This document shows positions 46,712 to 55,010 of a DNA stretch of 64,000 nt, one piece after another (positions within the stretch are counted from its first letter, which is position 1; every line of letters starts with the position of its first letter). The DNA is from Maribacter sp044594925. Its GTDB lineage: Bacteria; Bacteroidota; Bacteroidia; Flavobacteriales; Flavobacteriaceae. The stretch spans positions 1 through 64,000 of the forward strand of contig NZ_CP138991.1 in assembly GCF_044594925.1 (NCBI RefSeq), in the 5' to 3' direction. Below the pieces are notes generated by a model. The model was not told where the DNA came from. It did not search any database and was given only the letters and a program-made list of their open reading frames with translations. A program made the position numbers and the translations under genes.

Positions 46712-46822
46712 ATATTCAAAATATATTTCTAAACGTAAAAATAAGAATAAAGGACTTGATTTGACTTCCAATTAAACTTTTAAGAAGGATTTTATTTACT
46801 TTTACGACTCAATATTTATAGC

Positions 46823-48493
46823 ATGAGCAAAAGAAATTATAGTTCCTTTTTCAGCTTTTTAGTATTTGTTTTCACCGTATTTCAGTCATCAGCACAAAAG
46901 AAAAGCAAAATTGCGGACGAAAGTAATCTACGGGTTACTCCGAAATTGGTAGTGGGTATTGTTGTTGATCAAATGCGTTATGATTACCTAACCCGTTTTT
47001 ACAAAGACTTTGGAGATGAAGGTTTTAAGCGCATGGTGGAAGAAGGTTTTAATTGTAAGAACAACCATTTTAATTATGCGCCAACAAGTACTGGGCCGGG
47101 ACATACTTCGGTATATACCGGAACTACTCCCGCTACACATGGTATCATTGGAAATAATTGGTATGATAAAGAACAGGACATAGATGTCTACTGTGCATCT
47201 GACGAAAGTTATAGTTCGGTAGGTACAGCTACCGATGCTGGGAAAATGTCGCCACATCGCATGATGAGCACTACAATTACTGATGAGTTGCGCCTACACA
47301 CACAGTTTAGGGGTAAAACAATTGCCATTGCTTTAAAAGATAGAGGCGCAGTGCTTCCGGGAGGTCATACGGCCAACGCGGCCTACTGGTTTCATGGTGC
47401 GGATGAGGGAAAATGGATCAGCAGCTCTTACTATATGAAAGCGTTGCCAAAATGGGTGAACGACTTCAATTCTTCTGGAGCGGCGCAGTCTTACAAGAAG
47501 CCTTGGAACACCTTAAGGGATATTGCCACGTATACAGAGAGTGGAACGGATAACAATACTTATGAAGGATTGTTTGAAACGGAAACAACACCTACCTTTC
47601 CTCATAGTATACCGAACCTATTGGATAAAACTAGGGATTTTGAATTGATTAAAGCTACACCTTATGGCAATAGTATTACCACAGATTTTGCCATTGAAGC
47701 TTTGAAAAATGAAAATCTGGGAAAAGACGATATAACTGATTTTTTAGCTATCAGTTTTTCTAGTACCGATTACGTAGGTCATAAGTATGGTGTTAATTCA
47801 AAAGAAATTCAAGACACCTATTTACGATTAGACGAAGATTTGGCACGTCTGTTCAAAGCGTTGGACAAAAATGTTGGTGAAGGCGAGTATACCCTATTCT
47901 TAACCGCAGACCATGGTGCTATAGAGGTGCCATCTTATTTAAAGGATGTAAAGATACCTGCAGGTCATGTCGATTATGATACCACAAAAGCTAAGTTTTC
48001 GGAATTTTTAAAATATAAGTACGGAACAGAAGATATCGTAAAGAATTTTTCAAATCTACAGTTCTTCTTAGATCATAAGATTATAAAGAACTTGGATTTA
48101 AATTTAAAGGATGTACAAGAGGAGATAGCAAAGGAATTTCTCGGTTACGATTATGTAGACAGGGTATATACAGGCTATCAAATGTGGCAATACCAGTACA
48201 CCTCCGGTATACCATACATACTTCAAAATGGCTATAGCCAGAAACGTTCCGGTGATGTACTACTGGTCTTAAAACCTGGCACTATCAGTTACCCTATGAC
48301 CGGGTCCACACATGGTTCTCCTCAGGTATATGATACACATACGCCATTACTTTTTTACGGAAAAGGGATTAAGAAAGGTAATACTGTAGAACGAACGGAA
48401 ATACCAGACATAGCACCTACAGTGGCAGCATTATTGGGGATATCTTTTCCAAGTGGTACAACGGGGAAACCTATTGCAGCGGTGTTGCAGTAA
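46823..48493 (+). CDS. pafA: PafA-type alkaline phosphatase
   Basis: A 556-residue exported phosphatase of the alkaline phosphatase superfamily. The signal peptide ends at about QSSAQ. Metal site Asp49 is in VVDQMRYDYL, the nucleophile Thr90 in APTSTGPGHTSVYTG, Asn111/112 in IIGNNWYD and the substrate-binding Lys172-x-Arg174 in LKDRGA. These match the Thr, Asn, Lys and Arg set known for PafA of Bacteroidota, which acts on many phosphomonoesters. STDYVGHKYG and LTADHGA complete the metal sites. It probably scavenges phosphate. A TACTTTTA box precedes it (46797-46804). murI follows after 8 nt. Confidence 0.92.
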   Translation: MSKRNYSSFFSFLVFVFTVFQSSAQKKSKIADESNLRVTPKLVVGIVVDQMRYDYLTRFYKDFGDEGFKRMVEEGFNCKNNHFNYAPTSTGPGHTSVYTGTTPATHGIIGNNWYDKEQDIDVYCASDESYSSVGTATDAGKMSPHRMMSTTITDELRLHTQFRGKTIAIALKDRGAVLPGGHTANAAYWFHGADEGKWISSSYYMKALPKWVNDFNSSGAAQSYKKPWNTLRDIATYTESGTDNNTYEGLFETETTPTFPHSIPNLLDKTRDFELIKATPYGNSITTDFAIEALKNENLGKDDITDFLAISFSSTDYVGHKYGVNSKEIQDTYLRLDEDLARLFKALDKNVGEGEYTLFLTADHGAIEVPSYLKDVKIPAGHVDYDTTKAKFSEFLKYKYGTEDIVKNFSNLQFFLDHKIIKNLDLNLKDVQEEIAKEFLGYDYVDRVYTGYQMWQYQYTSGIPYILQNGYSQKRSGDVLLVLKPGTISYPMTGSTHGSPQVYDTHTPLLFYGKGIKKGNTVERTEIPDIAPTVAALLGISFPSGTTGKPIAAVLQ

Positions 48494-48501
48494 AAAATAC
48501 T

Positions 48502-49290
48502 ATGAGTAATCTTCCTATTGGCATGTTTGATTCGGGCGTAGGTGGTACATCTATATGGAAAGAAATCCATAGCCTTTTGCCTCATGAGCATTTTGTTTAT
48601 TTGGCAGATAGTAGAAATGCGCCATATGGAGAAAAATCTCCTGATGAGATACTTCGACTAAGTATTAAGAATACCGAATTTCTTCTAAACAAAGGATGTA
48701 AACTAATAGTTGTGGCATGTAATACAGCTACCACAAATGCTATTGACTATTTAAGAAATACATACAAAATACCTTTTATCGGTATTGAACCAGCGATAAA
48801 ACCGGCCGCCTTGAATTCAAAATCCAAACGGGTAGGCGTGTTGGCGACTAAAGGAACTTTGTCCAGTACTTTGTTTCATAGTACTGCTCAAAACCATGCA
48901 GAAGGAATAGAAATTATTGAGCAGCAGGGTAAAGGTTTAGTAGAACTTATAGAAAAAGGAGCATTGCATAGTGCTTCCACGAGAGCGCTTCTAAAAGAAT
49001 TTTTAAAACCGATGATTGCGAAGGATATAGATTATCTTGTACTAGGGTGTACGCACTATCCCTACTTAATCCCTATAATAAAAGAGTTGTTGCCAGAGCA
49101 TGTAACAATCATAGATTCTGGTGAGGCAGTAGCTAGGCAAACCAAGGCTATTTTGGAAAAATTTGGAAATTTGAATAAAACTCTTGATTTTGGAACGCAT
49201 CGATTCTACATCAATACGGATGTAAAAGTCTTAGAACCTTTTGTACTAGGGGTCGATGCTCAGAAAGAGGTACGTTTTTTAGATTTTTAG
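48502..49290 (+). CDS. murI: Glutamate racemase
   Basis: A cofactor-independent racemase (262 aa) that makes D-glutamate for peptidoglycan. The N-terminal block GMFDSGVGGTSIWKEI, catalytic cysteine 1 in VVACNTATTNA and catalytic cysteine 2 in LVLGCTHYPYL, followed by IDSGEAVARQT, are all present. Length is normal. It is probably co-transcribed with pafA (8-nt gap). Its 3' end overlaps folA convergently by 4 nt. Confidence 0.96.
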   Translation: MSNLPIGMFDSGVGGTSIWKEIHSLLPHEHFVYLADSRNAPYGEKSPDEILRLSIKNTEFLLNKGCKLIVVACNTATTNAIDYLRNTYKIPFIGIEPAIKPAALNSKSKRVGVLATKGTLSSTLFHSTAQNHAEGIEIIEQQGKGLVELIEKGALHSASTRALLKEFLKPMIAKDIDYLVLGCTHYPYLIPIIKELLPEHVTIIDSGEAVARQTKAILEKFGNLNKTLDFGTHRFYINTDVKVLEPFVLGVDAQKEVRFLDF

Positions 49291-49787
49291 GAATTTAAAA
49301 TCTTATGATACGTTAAGTACGTAAAAGCATACTTGTGCTTTTCATCTGCTGGATGGTGTTCTTCAATGACAAGTTCCCATAACTTGGTATCTATATTTGG
49401 GAAAAATGTGTCCGCCTCAAAAGTTCCATGTACCCGTGTCAGTTCAATTTTATTGGAAAAAGGTAATCCTTGTTCGTAAATCTCACCTCCGCCGATGATA
49501 AAAACATTTTCGTTCACAATCAGTTTTAACGCCTCTTCAAGGCTATGAACAATTATACAATCCTCGAAGGGCGTCGTATAATTTTTATCTCTGGTGATAA
49601 TAATATGAACCCGATTAGGCAATGGTTTCGGAAAACTTTCAAAAGTCTTACGACCCATGATGATTTTATGTCCTGTAGTTAATTTTTTAAAACGCTTAAA
49701 ATCATCTGGTAGGTGCCACAAAAGGTCGTTATCCTTTCCTAAGGCATTGTTCTCCGCTGCGGCGGCTATCATGGTAATAATGTTCAC
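49287..49787 (-). CDS. folA: Dihydrofolate reductase
   Basis: An NADPH-dependent reductase (166 aa) regenerating tetrahydrofolate. Family blocks are MIAAAAENNALGKDNDLLWHLPDD (substrate loop, with LLWHLPDDFKRFK and the acidic Asp28-type residue), KIIMGRKTFESFPKPLPNR for NADPH binding, and VFIIGGGEIYEQGLP. It acts with thymidylate synthase, whose gene thyA is 4 kb away on the same strand. The gene is single, overlapping the murI stop. Confidence 0.96.
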   Translation of the reverse strand: MNIITMIAAAAENNALGKDNDLLWHLPDDFKRFKKLTTGHKIIMGRKTFESFPKPLPNRVHIIITRDKNYTTPFEDCIIVHSLEEALKLIVNENVFIIGGGEIYEQGLPFSNKIELTRVHGTFEADTFFPNIDTKLWELVIEEHHPADEKHKYAFTYLTYHKILNS

Positions 49788-49882
49788 TAAAATCTATTTA
49801 TATCGTAATCAAAAGCAATAAACGAGCCAAATAAAAAGGACTATGGCTATCTTTAGGTTAAAGATAATGTAACCTAGGTTAA

Positions 49883-50968
49883 ATGGATAAAATAAGAAAG
49901 GAATTTCCAGTAACTAGAAAAAGTATTTATGCGAATACGGCTGTTTACGGGCCTTTATACGATTCGCTAATCGATTGGCGCCAAGAGCACGATTTAGATT
50001 TTCTATTACACGGTAGTGAAATGCGAGAAAAATCATTACGTATTTTGTCCGATACACGAAAAACGGTAGGTAAATTTTTCAATTGTAAAAGAGAAAATGT
50101 TGCTTTAATCAGTAACTTTTCTACCGGTCTTAATACGTTGTTGGAAGGTCTGCATCCCAAAAAGAAAATTTTGCTTTTGGAAAATGACTATCCTTCGGTG
50201 AACTGGTCTTTTGAAAATAGGAATTTTGATATCACCTATCTACAGCCAAGTTCTGCTCTTGAGGAAGAAATAGAAGCAACTATTGCAGCTACAAAAATTG
50301 ATGTTTTGGCCCTAAGTCTGGTGCAATGGCTAGATGGTTTTCTGATTGATTTGGCTTTTATTAAAAAGTTGAAAACTATTTATCCTAATTTAATAATCAT
50401 TGCAGATGGGACGCAATTCTGCGGTTCAAGAGCATTTGACTTTGCAACTTCTGGGATAGACGTTTTAGGTGCTAGTGCCTATAAGTGGTTATTAGCAGGT
50501 TACGGTAATGGTTTTATGCTATTTTCGGATCAAGTTAAAGAGGTGTTTGAGTTGTCTACTATTGGTTTTAATGCAGCTAATGGTGATTTTGATAAAAGGG
50601 ATTCCATACGTTTTGCAAAGAAATTTGAGCCAGGGCATTTATCCTGTTTAAACTTTGGAAGTTTAAAATTTTCAATGGATTTTTTACAGAACATAGGAAT
50701 GGACAAAATTTCTGAACACAACCGTTTGCTATCTGAAAAAGCAAAACGAGAGTTTAATTCCCTTGGATTACTTGAGGATGGAATTATGGAACGAAAAGCA
50801 CACAGTACTATTTTTAACATTAAGGCAAATACCAATATTTTTAATAAATTATTAGATAATGATGTGCTCTGTGCGCAACGTGGTGATGGTATTAGGCTTA
50901 GTTTTCATTTCTACAATACAGAAAAAGAGGTAGATGCTATTGTAAGAATCTTAAAGACAGCCTTGTAG
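49883..50968 (+). CDS. Class V aminotransferase-fold PLP enzyme
   Basis: A fold-type I PLP enzyme of 361 residues. The PLP-stacking aspartate is Asp175 in IIADGTQFCG, and the Schiff-base lysine is Lys201 in GASAYKWLLAGYGNG. ISNFSTGLNTLLEGL resembles the phosphate-binding loop of NifS/isopenicillin-N epimerase-like members. The reaction is not readable. Because an ergothioneine operon lies 0.5 kb away and class V PLP enzymes (EgtE) perform the last C-S lyase step there, an EgtE-like role is possible. It is on the opposite strand and not in that operon, so this remains a guess. Confidence 0.85.
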   Translation: MDKIRKEFPVTRKSIYANTAVYGPLYDSLIDWRQEHDLDFLLHGSEMREKSLRILSDTRKTVGKFFNCKRENVALISNFSTGLNTLLEGLHPKKKILLLENDYPSVNWSFENRNFDITYLQPSSALEEEIEATIAATKIDVLALSLVQWLDGFLIDLAFIKKLKTIYPNLIIIADGTQFCGSRAFDFATSGIDVLGASAYKWLLAGYGNGFMLFSDQVKEVFELSTIGFNAANGDFDKRDSIRFAKKFEPGHLSCLNFGSLKFSMDFLQNIGMDKISEHNRLLSEKAKREFNSLGLLEDGIMERKAHSTIFNIKANTNIFNKLLDNDVLCAQRGDGIRLSFHFYNTEKEVDAIVRILKTAL

Positions 50969-51086
50969 CTATTATCTACTTCTAAATTTTAGAAGGTTTT
51001 TTTTGTGATTGATGTTAAATGTTACTAAAATTTTATGAAAATGATAAAAGTGATATTAGTCATTGTAAACGAGCATCTTAATGCAG

Positions 51087-51094
51087 TAGTTTTG
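51087..51094 (+). promoter_or_regulatory. Promoter -7 element of the CBM48 gene
   Basis: TAGTTTTG, a TAnnTTTG match, lies 25 nt before the ATG at 51120. Confidence 0.5.
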
Positions 51095-51119
51095 CCGTAT
51101 ATATTAAAAACGAATTACC

Positions 51120-51416
51120 ATGGCAATTGCAAAACAATATTTAAAAACAAAGCCAGTATGTAAGGTAACTTTTACCGTACCTGCTGAAGAAGCAAAAAAA
51201 GTAGCTGTAGTTGGAGATTTCAATAATTGGAGCCCAAAAGGTAGCACATTAAAAAAATTGAAAAACGGAACTTTTAAAGGAACGTTTGACCTTCCAAAAG
51301 AAAATTCTTTTGAGTTTAAGTACATCGTTGATGGTGCTTATGTAAATGAAACAGAAGCTGATCGTTATCAGTGGAATGATTATGCAGGTTCAGAGAACGC
51401 TGTTCTGGAATTATAG
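51120..51416 (+). CDS. Isolated CBM48 / early-set domain protein
   Basis: A 98-residue protein consisting of a single isoamylase N-terminal (CBM48-like) domain: CKVTFTVPAEEAKKVAVVGD, FNNWSPKGSTLKKL and EFKYIVDGAYVNETEADR. In glycogen-branching enzymes and AMPK such domains bind alpha-glucans. Here there is no catalytic domain, no signal peptide and no polysaccharide gene nearby. It may bind glycogen in the cytoplasm or act as a regulatory partner. It has its own promoter and terminator, so it is monocistronic. Stand-alone copies are common in Flavobacteriia. Confidence 0.88.
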   Translation: MAIAKQYLKTKPVCKVTFTVPAEEAKKVAVVGDFNNWSPKGSTLKKLKNGTFKGTFDLPKENSFEFKYIVDGAYVNETEADRYQWNDYAGSENAVLEL

Positions 51417-51436
51417 TATAGTCAATTTAGACAGGT

Positions 51437-51468
51437 AAAAAGGCATGGATTTATCCATGCCTTTTTTT
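51437..51468 (+). terminator. Terminator of the CBM48 gene
   Basis: Stem GGCATGGAT/ATCCATGCC has a very short loop (central bases open to about 6 nt), flanked by A and T runs, 20-odd nt after the stop. The flanking symmetry lets it also serve the convergent DUF427 gene. Confidence 0.8.
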
Positions 51469-51490
51469 ATTTTAAAACCGTTATGGGTTA

Positions 51491-51772
51491 TTATTTTTCA
51501 ACCGTAACACCTTTCCAAAAAGCTACCCTACCTTTGATGCCTTTTGCCAATTCGCTTACTTCTGGGTAATACCAAGCCGCATCTGGGTTTTGTTTTCCGT
51601 CTACTTCTAGGGTATAATAAGAGGCCTTGCCTTTCCAAGGACAAGACGTATGGGTGTCACTACTTTTAAAGAATTCTTTTTTAATGCTTTCCGCTGGGAA
51701 GTAGTGATTGTTCTCCACTACCAGTGTATCATCACTTTCTGCAATTACGGTATTGTTCCAAATAGCTTTCAT
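51491..51772 (-). CDS. DUF427 domain protein
   Basis: A 93-residue single-domain protein: AIWNNTVIAESDDTLVVENN, HYFPAESIKKEFF, THTSCPWKGKASYYTLEVDG and AAWYYPEVSELAKGIKGRVA are the standard DUF427 blocks. The cysteine before PWKGKA and the YYP motif are conserved in the family. The function is unknown. It is the third gene of an egtB-egtD-DUF427 operon (17 nt after egtD), so a part in ergothioneine or sulfur redox metabolism may be suspected from context. Confidence 0.9.
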   Translation of the reverse strand: MKAIWNNTVIAESDDTLVVENNHYFPAESIKKEFFKSSDTHTSCPWKGKASYYTLEVDGKQNPDAAWYYPEVSELAKGIKGRVAFWKGVTVEK

Positions 51773-51789
51773 AGCGTTTATTTTAGTTG

Positions 51790-52764
51790 TTAAATAGATT
51801 TTTTAAAAAGGTAATTTTTATAATAGTTCTTTGAGTCGGTAAATTCGGTGATAACTTGCAGCCCTGATTTTTTTGCTAACCATTGAACCGTTTTGTCATC
51901 ATATTTTTGAGAAATCTCTGTGTGGATGGTTTCCCAAGCTTCAAAGGAAATATCAAGATTTAAATCGGATATGCGTACCTTTTGGTTTTCCTTTGATACC
52001 AAAAAGCTTTTTGCAGTGCCGGTCTCTGGGTCATATACTTCCCAATGGATAAAGTTATCTAGATTAAAATCGGCATGTAATTCCCTATTGATACGTACTA
52101 ATAAGTTTTTGTTGAAAGCTGCCGTTATTCCACTTTGGTCATTGTAAGCGTCGAGTATCGTTTGCGGGTTCTTCTTTTGGTCAAAACCTATAAATAATAG
52201 GTCGTTCGGTTGCATATAACCTTTTACTTTGGATAGAAAGTCAATGGCCTGCTCATGTAATAAATTACCAATATTAGAGCCTAGGAATAGAATTACTTTT
52301 CTTTCCCCGGAACTAAAATGAAGAGTTTCCAAGGTTTCAAAGTAAGTTCCTTGTAACGGTTCCGTTTTAAGTTGTGGTATTTCCCGTAGTAAATTCTGTT
52401 TCAAGGAATCTAGGGCATTCTGGCTAATATCTATGGGCTTAAAGGTGAAATCGATATTTTTTTCAGTAAAATGACGGAGCAATATCTTTGTTTTTTTACC
52501 ATCACCAGCACCCATTTCAATAAGATGGAAAAAACTATTTCCATTGGAAAAATAGGACGCTATAGCCTCCTTGTGTTTCTCTAAAATAGAAAATTCGGTG
52601 TCCGTAAGATAATACGACGGCATAGCCATGATATCTTGAAAAAGTTTGTCCCCTGCCTTGTCGTAAATATACTTAGAGGATAAATACTTTGGATAAGCTG
52701 TAAGACCTTGGTAAACCTCTTTTTTAAATGAAGAGGTAAACTTTGGTGCTGTTTCGTCCTGCAT
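51790..52764 (-). CDS. egtD: L-histidine N-alpha-methyltransferase
   Basis: A SAM-dependent enzyme (324 aa) that trimethylates histidine to hercynine, the first step of ergothioneine synthesis. The substrate motif PSYYLTDTEFSILE (51-57 core YYLTDTE), the SAM-binding EMGAGDGKKT (84-89 core) and LFLGSNIGNLLHEQA are typical, as is the C-terminal MEISQKYD-like block (HTEISQKYDDKT). Length is normal. It lies 16 nt downstream of egtB and 17 nt upstream of the DUF427 gene. Confidence 0.95.
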   Translation of the reverse strand: MQDETAPKFTSSFKKEVYQGLTAYPKYLSSKYIYDKAGDKLFQDIMAMPSYYLTDTEFSILEKHKEAIASYFSNGNSFFHLIEMGAGDGKKTKILLRHFTEKNIDFTFKPIDISQNALDSLKQNLLREIPQLKTEPLQGTYFETLETLHFSSGERKVILFLGSNIGNLLHEQAIDFLSKVKGYMQPNDLLFIGFDQKKNPQTILDAYNDQSGITAAFNKNLLVRINRELHADFNLDNFIHWEVYDPETGTAKSFLVSKENQKVRISDLNLDISFEAWETIHTEISQKYDDKTVQWLAKKSGLQVITEFTDSKNYYKNYLFKKSI

Positions 52765-52780
52765 AGATGCTATGTCGTAA

Positions 52781-53941
52781 TTATTTGGCTAACCTTAAAC
52801 CGGTAAATTGCCATCTTAAATTTGTTTGAAAAAAGTTGCGATAGGTAGGTCTAGCATGGTTCTTTGGGGTAGCTACAGAACTACCTCTTAATACCTTTTG
52901 GTTTACCATAAACTTACCGTTGTATTCGCCTAAAGCCCCATCTGCTTTTTGATACTTAGGATAGGGAAGGTAGGCACTTTCGGTCCATTCCCAACGTTGT
53001 CCCCATGGAAAAAGGTGTTGCGCCGCTTCCCATTCAAATTCAGTAGGAAGTCTACAGTCCTTCCACTGCGCATAGGCGAAAGCTTCAAAATAAGAAATAT
53101 GGGTCAGGGGTTCGGCTAAGGCTATTTCTTTTAAACCGTCTAAAGTGTAATGGAGCCATTGACCATCAATTTTGTGCCAGTATAAAGGCGCACTAATAGC
53201 TTCTTTGTTCACCCAATCCCACCCTTCTGCATGCCAAAGGTCAAATCTTTGGTAGCCTCCAGCTTCAATGAACGCAATATATTCTCCGTTGGTCACCAAT
53301 TTATTTGATATGGAATAGGGGTTGAGATAAACTTTATGCCTTCCTAGTTCGTTATCGTAACAAAAATCGTCAGTAGTATGACCTATTTCATAAATTCCTT
53401 CGGTTATGCTTATCCATTCTTTAGTATGGGTTTCAGCGGCATGTTCTTTAAATGCGCTGCTATAGGAAGGAAGTAGCGGATTGTTCCCTAAAATAAATTT
53501 AATATCCGTTAACAGTAATTCTTGATGTTGTTTTTCGTGATGGATACCTATTTCAAGTACTTGATGCAGTGTTTTGTTTTCTACTTTCTCCAGAAAAGCC
53601 TGGAGTGCTGAGGTTACATATTTTCGGTAGTTGTAAACCTCTTGTACAGAAGGTCTAGACATATTACCTCTATCCGCTCTAACAACTCTCTTGCCTACAG
53701 TTTCATAATAACTGTTGAAAACGAAAGAAAAATCAGCATTATAGATTTTATAATCTGGTTGAAATACTTTAAGGATAAATTCCTCAAAAAACCAGGTAGT
53801 GTGCCCTAAATGCCATTTTGGTGGGGATACGTCCACAATGGGTTGCACTACGTAATCTTCGGTCTCAAGCGGAAGACAAATAGTTTCTGTGTACTTTCGG
53901 GTCTCTATAAAAAGGTCCAAAAGCGAATCGGTAAGTACCAT
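52781..53941 (-). CDS. egtB: Ergothioneine biosynthesis sulfoxide synthase
   Basis: A non-haem iron enzyme (386 aa) that joins hercynine to a thiol donor (cysteine or gamma-glutamylcysteine) with O2. The N-terminal DinB-like part carries the iron ligands: His44/His47 in KWHLGHTTWFFEEF and His135/His139 in HHEKQHQELLLTD. The C-terminal part is an FGE-type domain (about 170-386): GIYEIGHTTDDFCYDNE, KLVTNGEYIAFIEAGGY, CRLPTEFEWEAAQ, VLRGSS and THLRW-like NLRWQFTGLRLAK. Which thiol it uses cannot be decided by eye. It starts the operon. No EgtA or EgtC gene lies nearby, so cysteine may be the donor. Confidence 0.94.
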   Translation of the reverse strand: MVLTDSLLDLFIETRKYTETICLPLETEDYVVQPIVDVSPPKWHLGHTTWFFEEFILKVFQPDYKIYNADFSFVFNSYYETVGKRVVRADRGNMSRPSVQEVYNYRKYVTSALQAFLEKVENKTLHQVLEIGIHHEKQHQELLLTDIKFILGNNPLLPSYSSAFKEHAAETHTKEWISITEGIYEIGHTTDDFCYDNELGRHKVYLNPYSISNKLVTNGEYIAFIEAGGYQRFDLWHAEGWDWVNKEAISAPLYWHKIDGQWLHYTLDGLKEIALAEPLTHISYFEAFAYAQWKDCRLPTEFEWEAAQHLFPWGQRWEWTESAYLPYPKYQKADGALGEYNGKFMVNQKVLRGSSVATPKNHARPTYRNFFQTNLRWQFTGLRLAK

Positions 53942-54012
53942 GAAAACAATTTTCTATAAAGATAAAGAAAATACAGTTTTGACTATTGCTGTAAAAGATA
54001 AATAGATTGCTA

Positions 54013-54837
54013 TTATACCGCCACGGCAGCCTTAATATGAGGATGTGGGTTGTAGTCTACCAGTGTGAAATCTTCGAATTTAAAATCAAAAATATTCTTA
54101 ACTTCTTGGTTGATTACCATTTTAGGCAAAGGCCTTGGTTCTCTACTCAATTGTAGTTCAACCTGATCCATATGGTTATTGTAGATATGGGCATCGCCAA
54201 AAGTATGAATAAAATCTCCGGCTTCATAGCCACAAACTTGAGCCATCATCATGGTGAATAATGCATAGGAGGCGATATTGAACGGTACACCTAAGAAAAT
54301 ATCTGCGCTTCGCTGGTATAGCTGACAAGATAATTTGCCATCGGCTACATAAAATTGAAAAAAAGCATGGCAGGGAGGTAACGCAGCTTTGTTGTTCGCT
54401 ACATTTTCAGCGAATGATTTTGATGTGTCTGGAAGCACACTGGGATTCCAAGCAGATACTAACATTCTTCTGCTGTTCGGATTGGTTTTGAGAGAATGAA
54501 TGACTTCCTTGATTTGGTCAATTTCATCATCGTTCCAATTACGCCATTGGTGTCCGTATACAGGACCCAAGTCACCATTTTCATCAGCCCACTCGTTCCA
54601 TATTCTAACCCCGTTTTCCTTCAAATATGTAATATTGGTGTCGCCTTTTAAAAACCAAAGAAGTTCGTAAATAATAGACTTTAAATGTAGTTTTTTGGTG
54701 GTTACCATTGGGAAGCCTTTACTAAGGTCAAATCGCATTTGATAGCCGAAAACACTTTTGGTTCCTGTTCCCGTGCGATCACCTTTCTGGTTTCCTTCCG
54801 CTAGTACATGTTGAAGTAGATTGTGATATTGTTTCAT
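54013..54837 (-). CDS. thyA: Thymidylate synthase
   Basis: The enzyme (274 aa) makes dTMP from dUMP with methylene-tetrahydrofolate. It opens with MKQYHNLLQHVLAEG and GDRTGTGTKSVFGYQMRFD. The catalytic cysteine is in LPPCHAFFQFYV, followed by LSCQLYQRSADIFLGVPFNIASYALF and the C-terminal YNPHPHIKAAVAV. The length is normal for the short form. Its start codon touches an inverted-repeat element that fills the gap to nupC. folA, which regenerates its cofactor, is 4 kb downstream on the same strand. Confidence 0.97.
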   Translation of the reverse strand: MKQYHNLLQHVLAEGNQKGDRTGTGTKSVFGYQMRFDLSKGFPMVTTKKLHLKSIIYELLWFLKGDTNITYLKENGVRIWNEWADENGDLGPVYGHQWRNWNDDEIDQIKEVIHSLKTNPNSRRMLVSAWNPSVLPDTSKSFAENVANNKAALPPCHAFFQFYVADGKLSCQLYQRSADIFLGVPFNIASYALFTMMMAQVCGYEAGDFIHTFGDAHIYNNHMDQVELQLSREPRPLPKMVINQEVKNIFDFKFEDFTLVDYNPHPHIKAAVAV

Positions 54838-55010
54838 AAGCCCCTCTTCCGTCTCCCCAAAGGGGAGAAACTTTTGGTTAAAGATGTATACTAATTATAA
54901 GAAGTTAAATATAAGAATATGGAGTTCTGAAAGTACTAAAAAAACACATCAGTTATAAATAATTATTAACCAAAAGAAACAGCGTTCCCCCTTTGGGGGT
55001 TAGGGGGCTT
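54838..55010. repeat. MITE-like element with inverted terminal repeats
   Basis: The whole 173-bp gap between the thyA start codon and the nupC stop is bounded by imperfect inverted repeats. The left arm is AAGCCCCTCTTCC, CTCCCCAAAGGGGAGAAAC, TTTTGGTTAA (54838-54882). The right arm, read on the other strand from 55010, is AAGCCCCCTAACC, CCCCAAAGGGGGAA, CTTTTGGTTAA. Each arm also contains its own small palindrome (CCCCAAAGGGG). The interior is AT-rich and non-coding. The core GTTCCCCCTTTGGGGG of the right arm recurs exactly at 5549-5564. This is the shape of a non-autonomous mobile or intergenic palindromic element. Confidence 0.6.
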
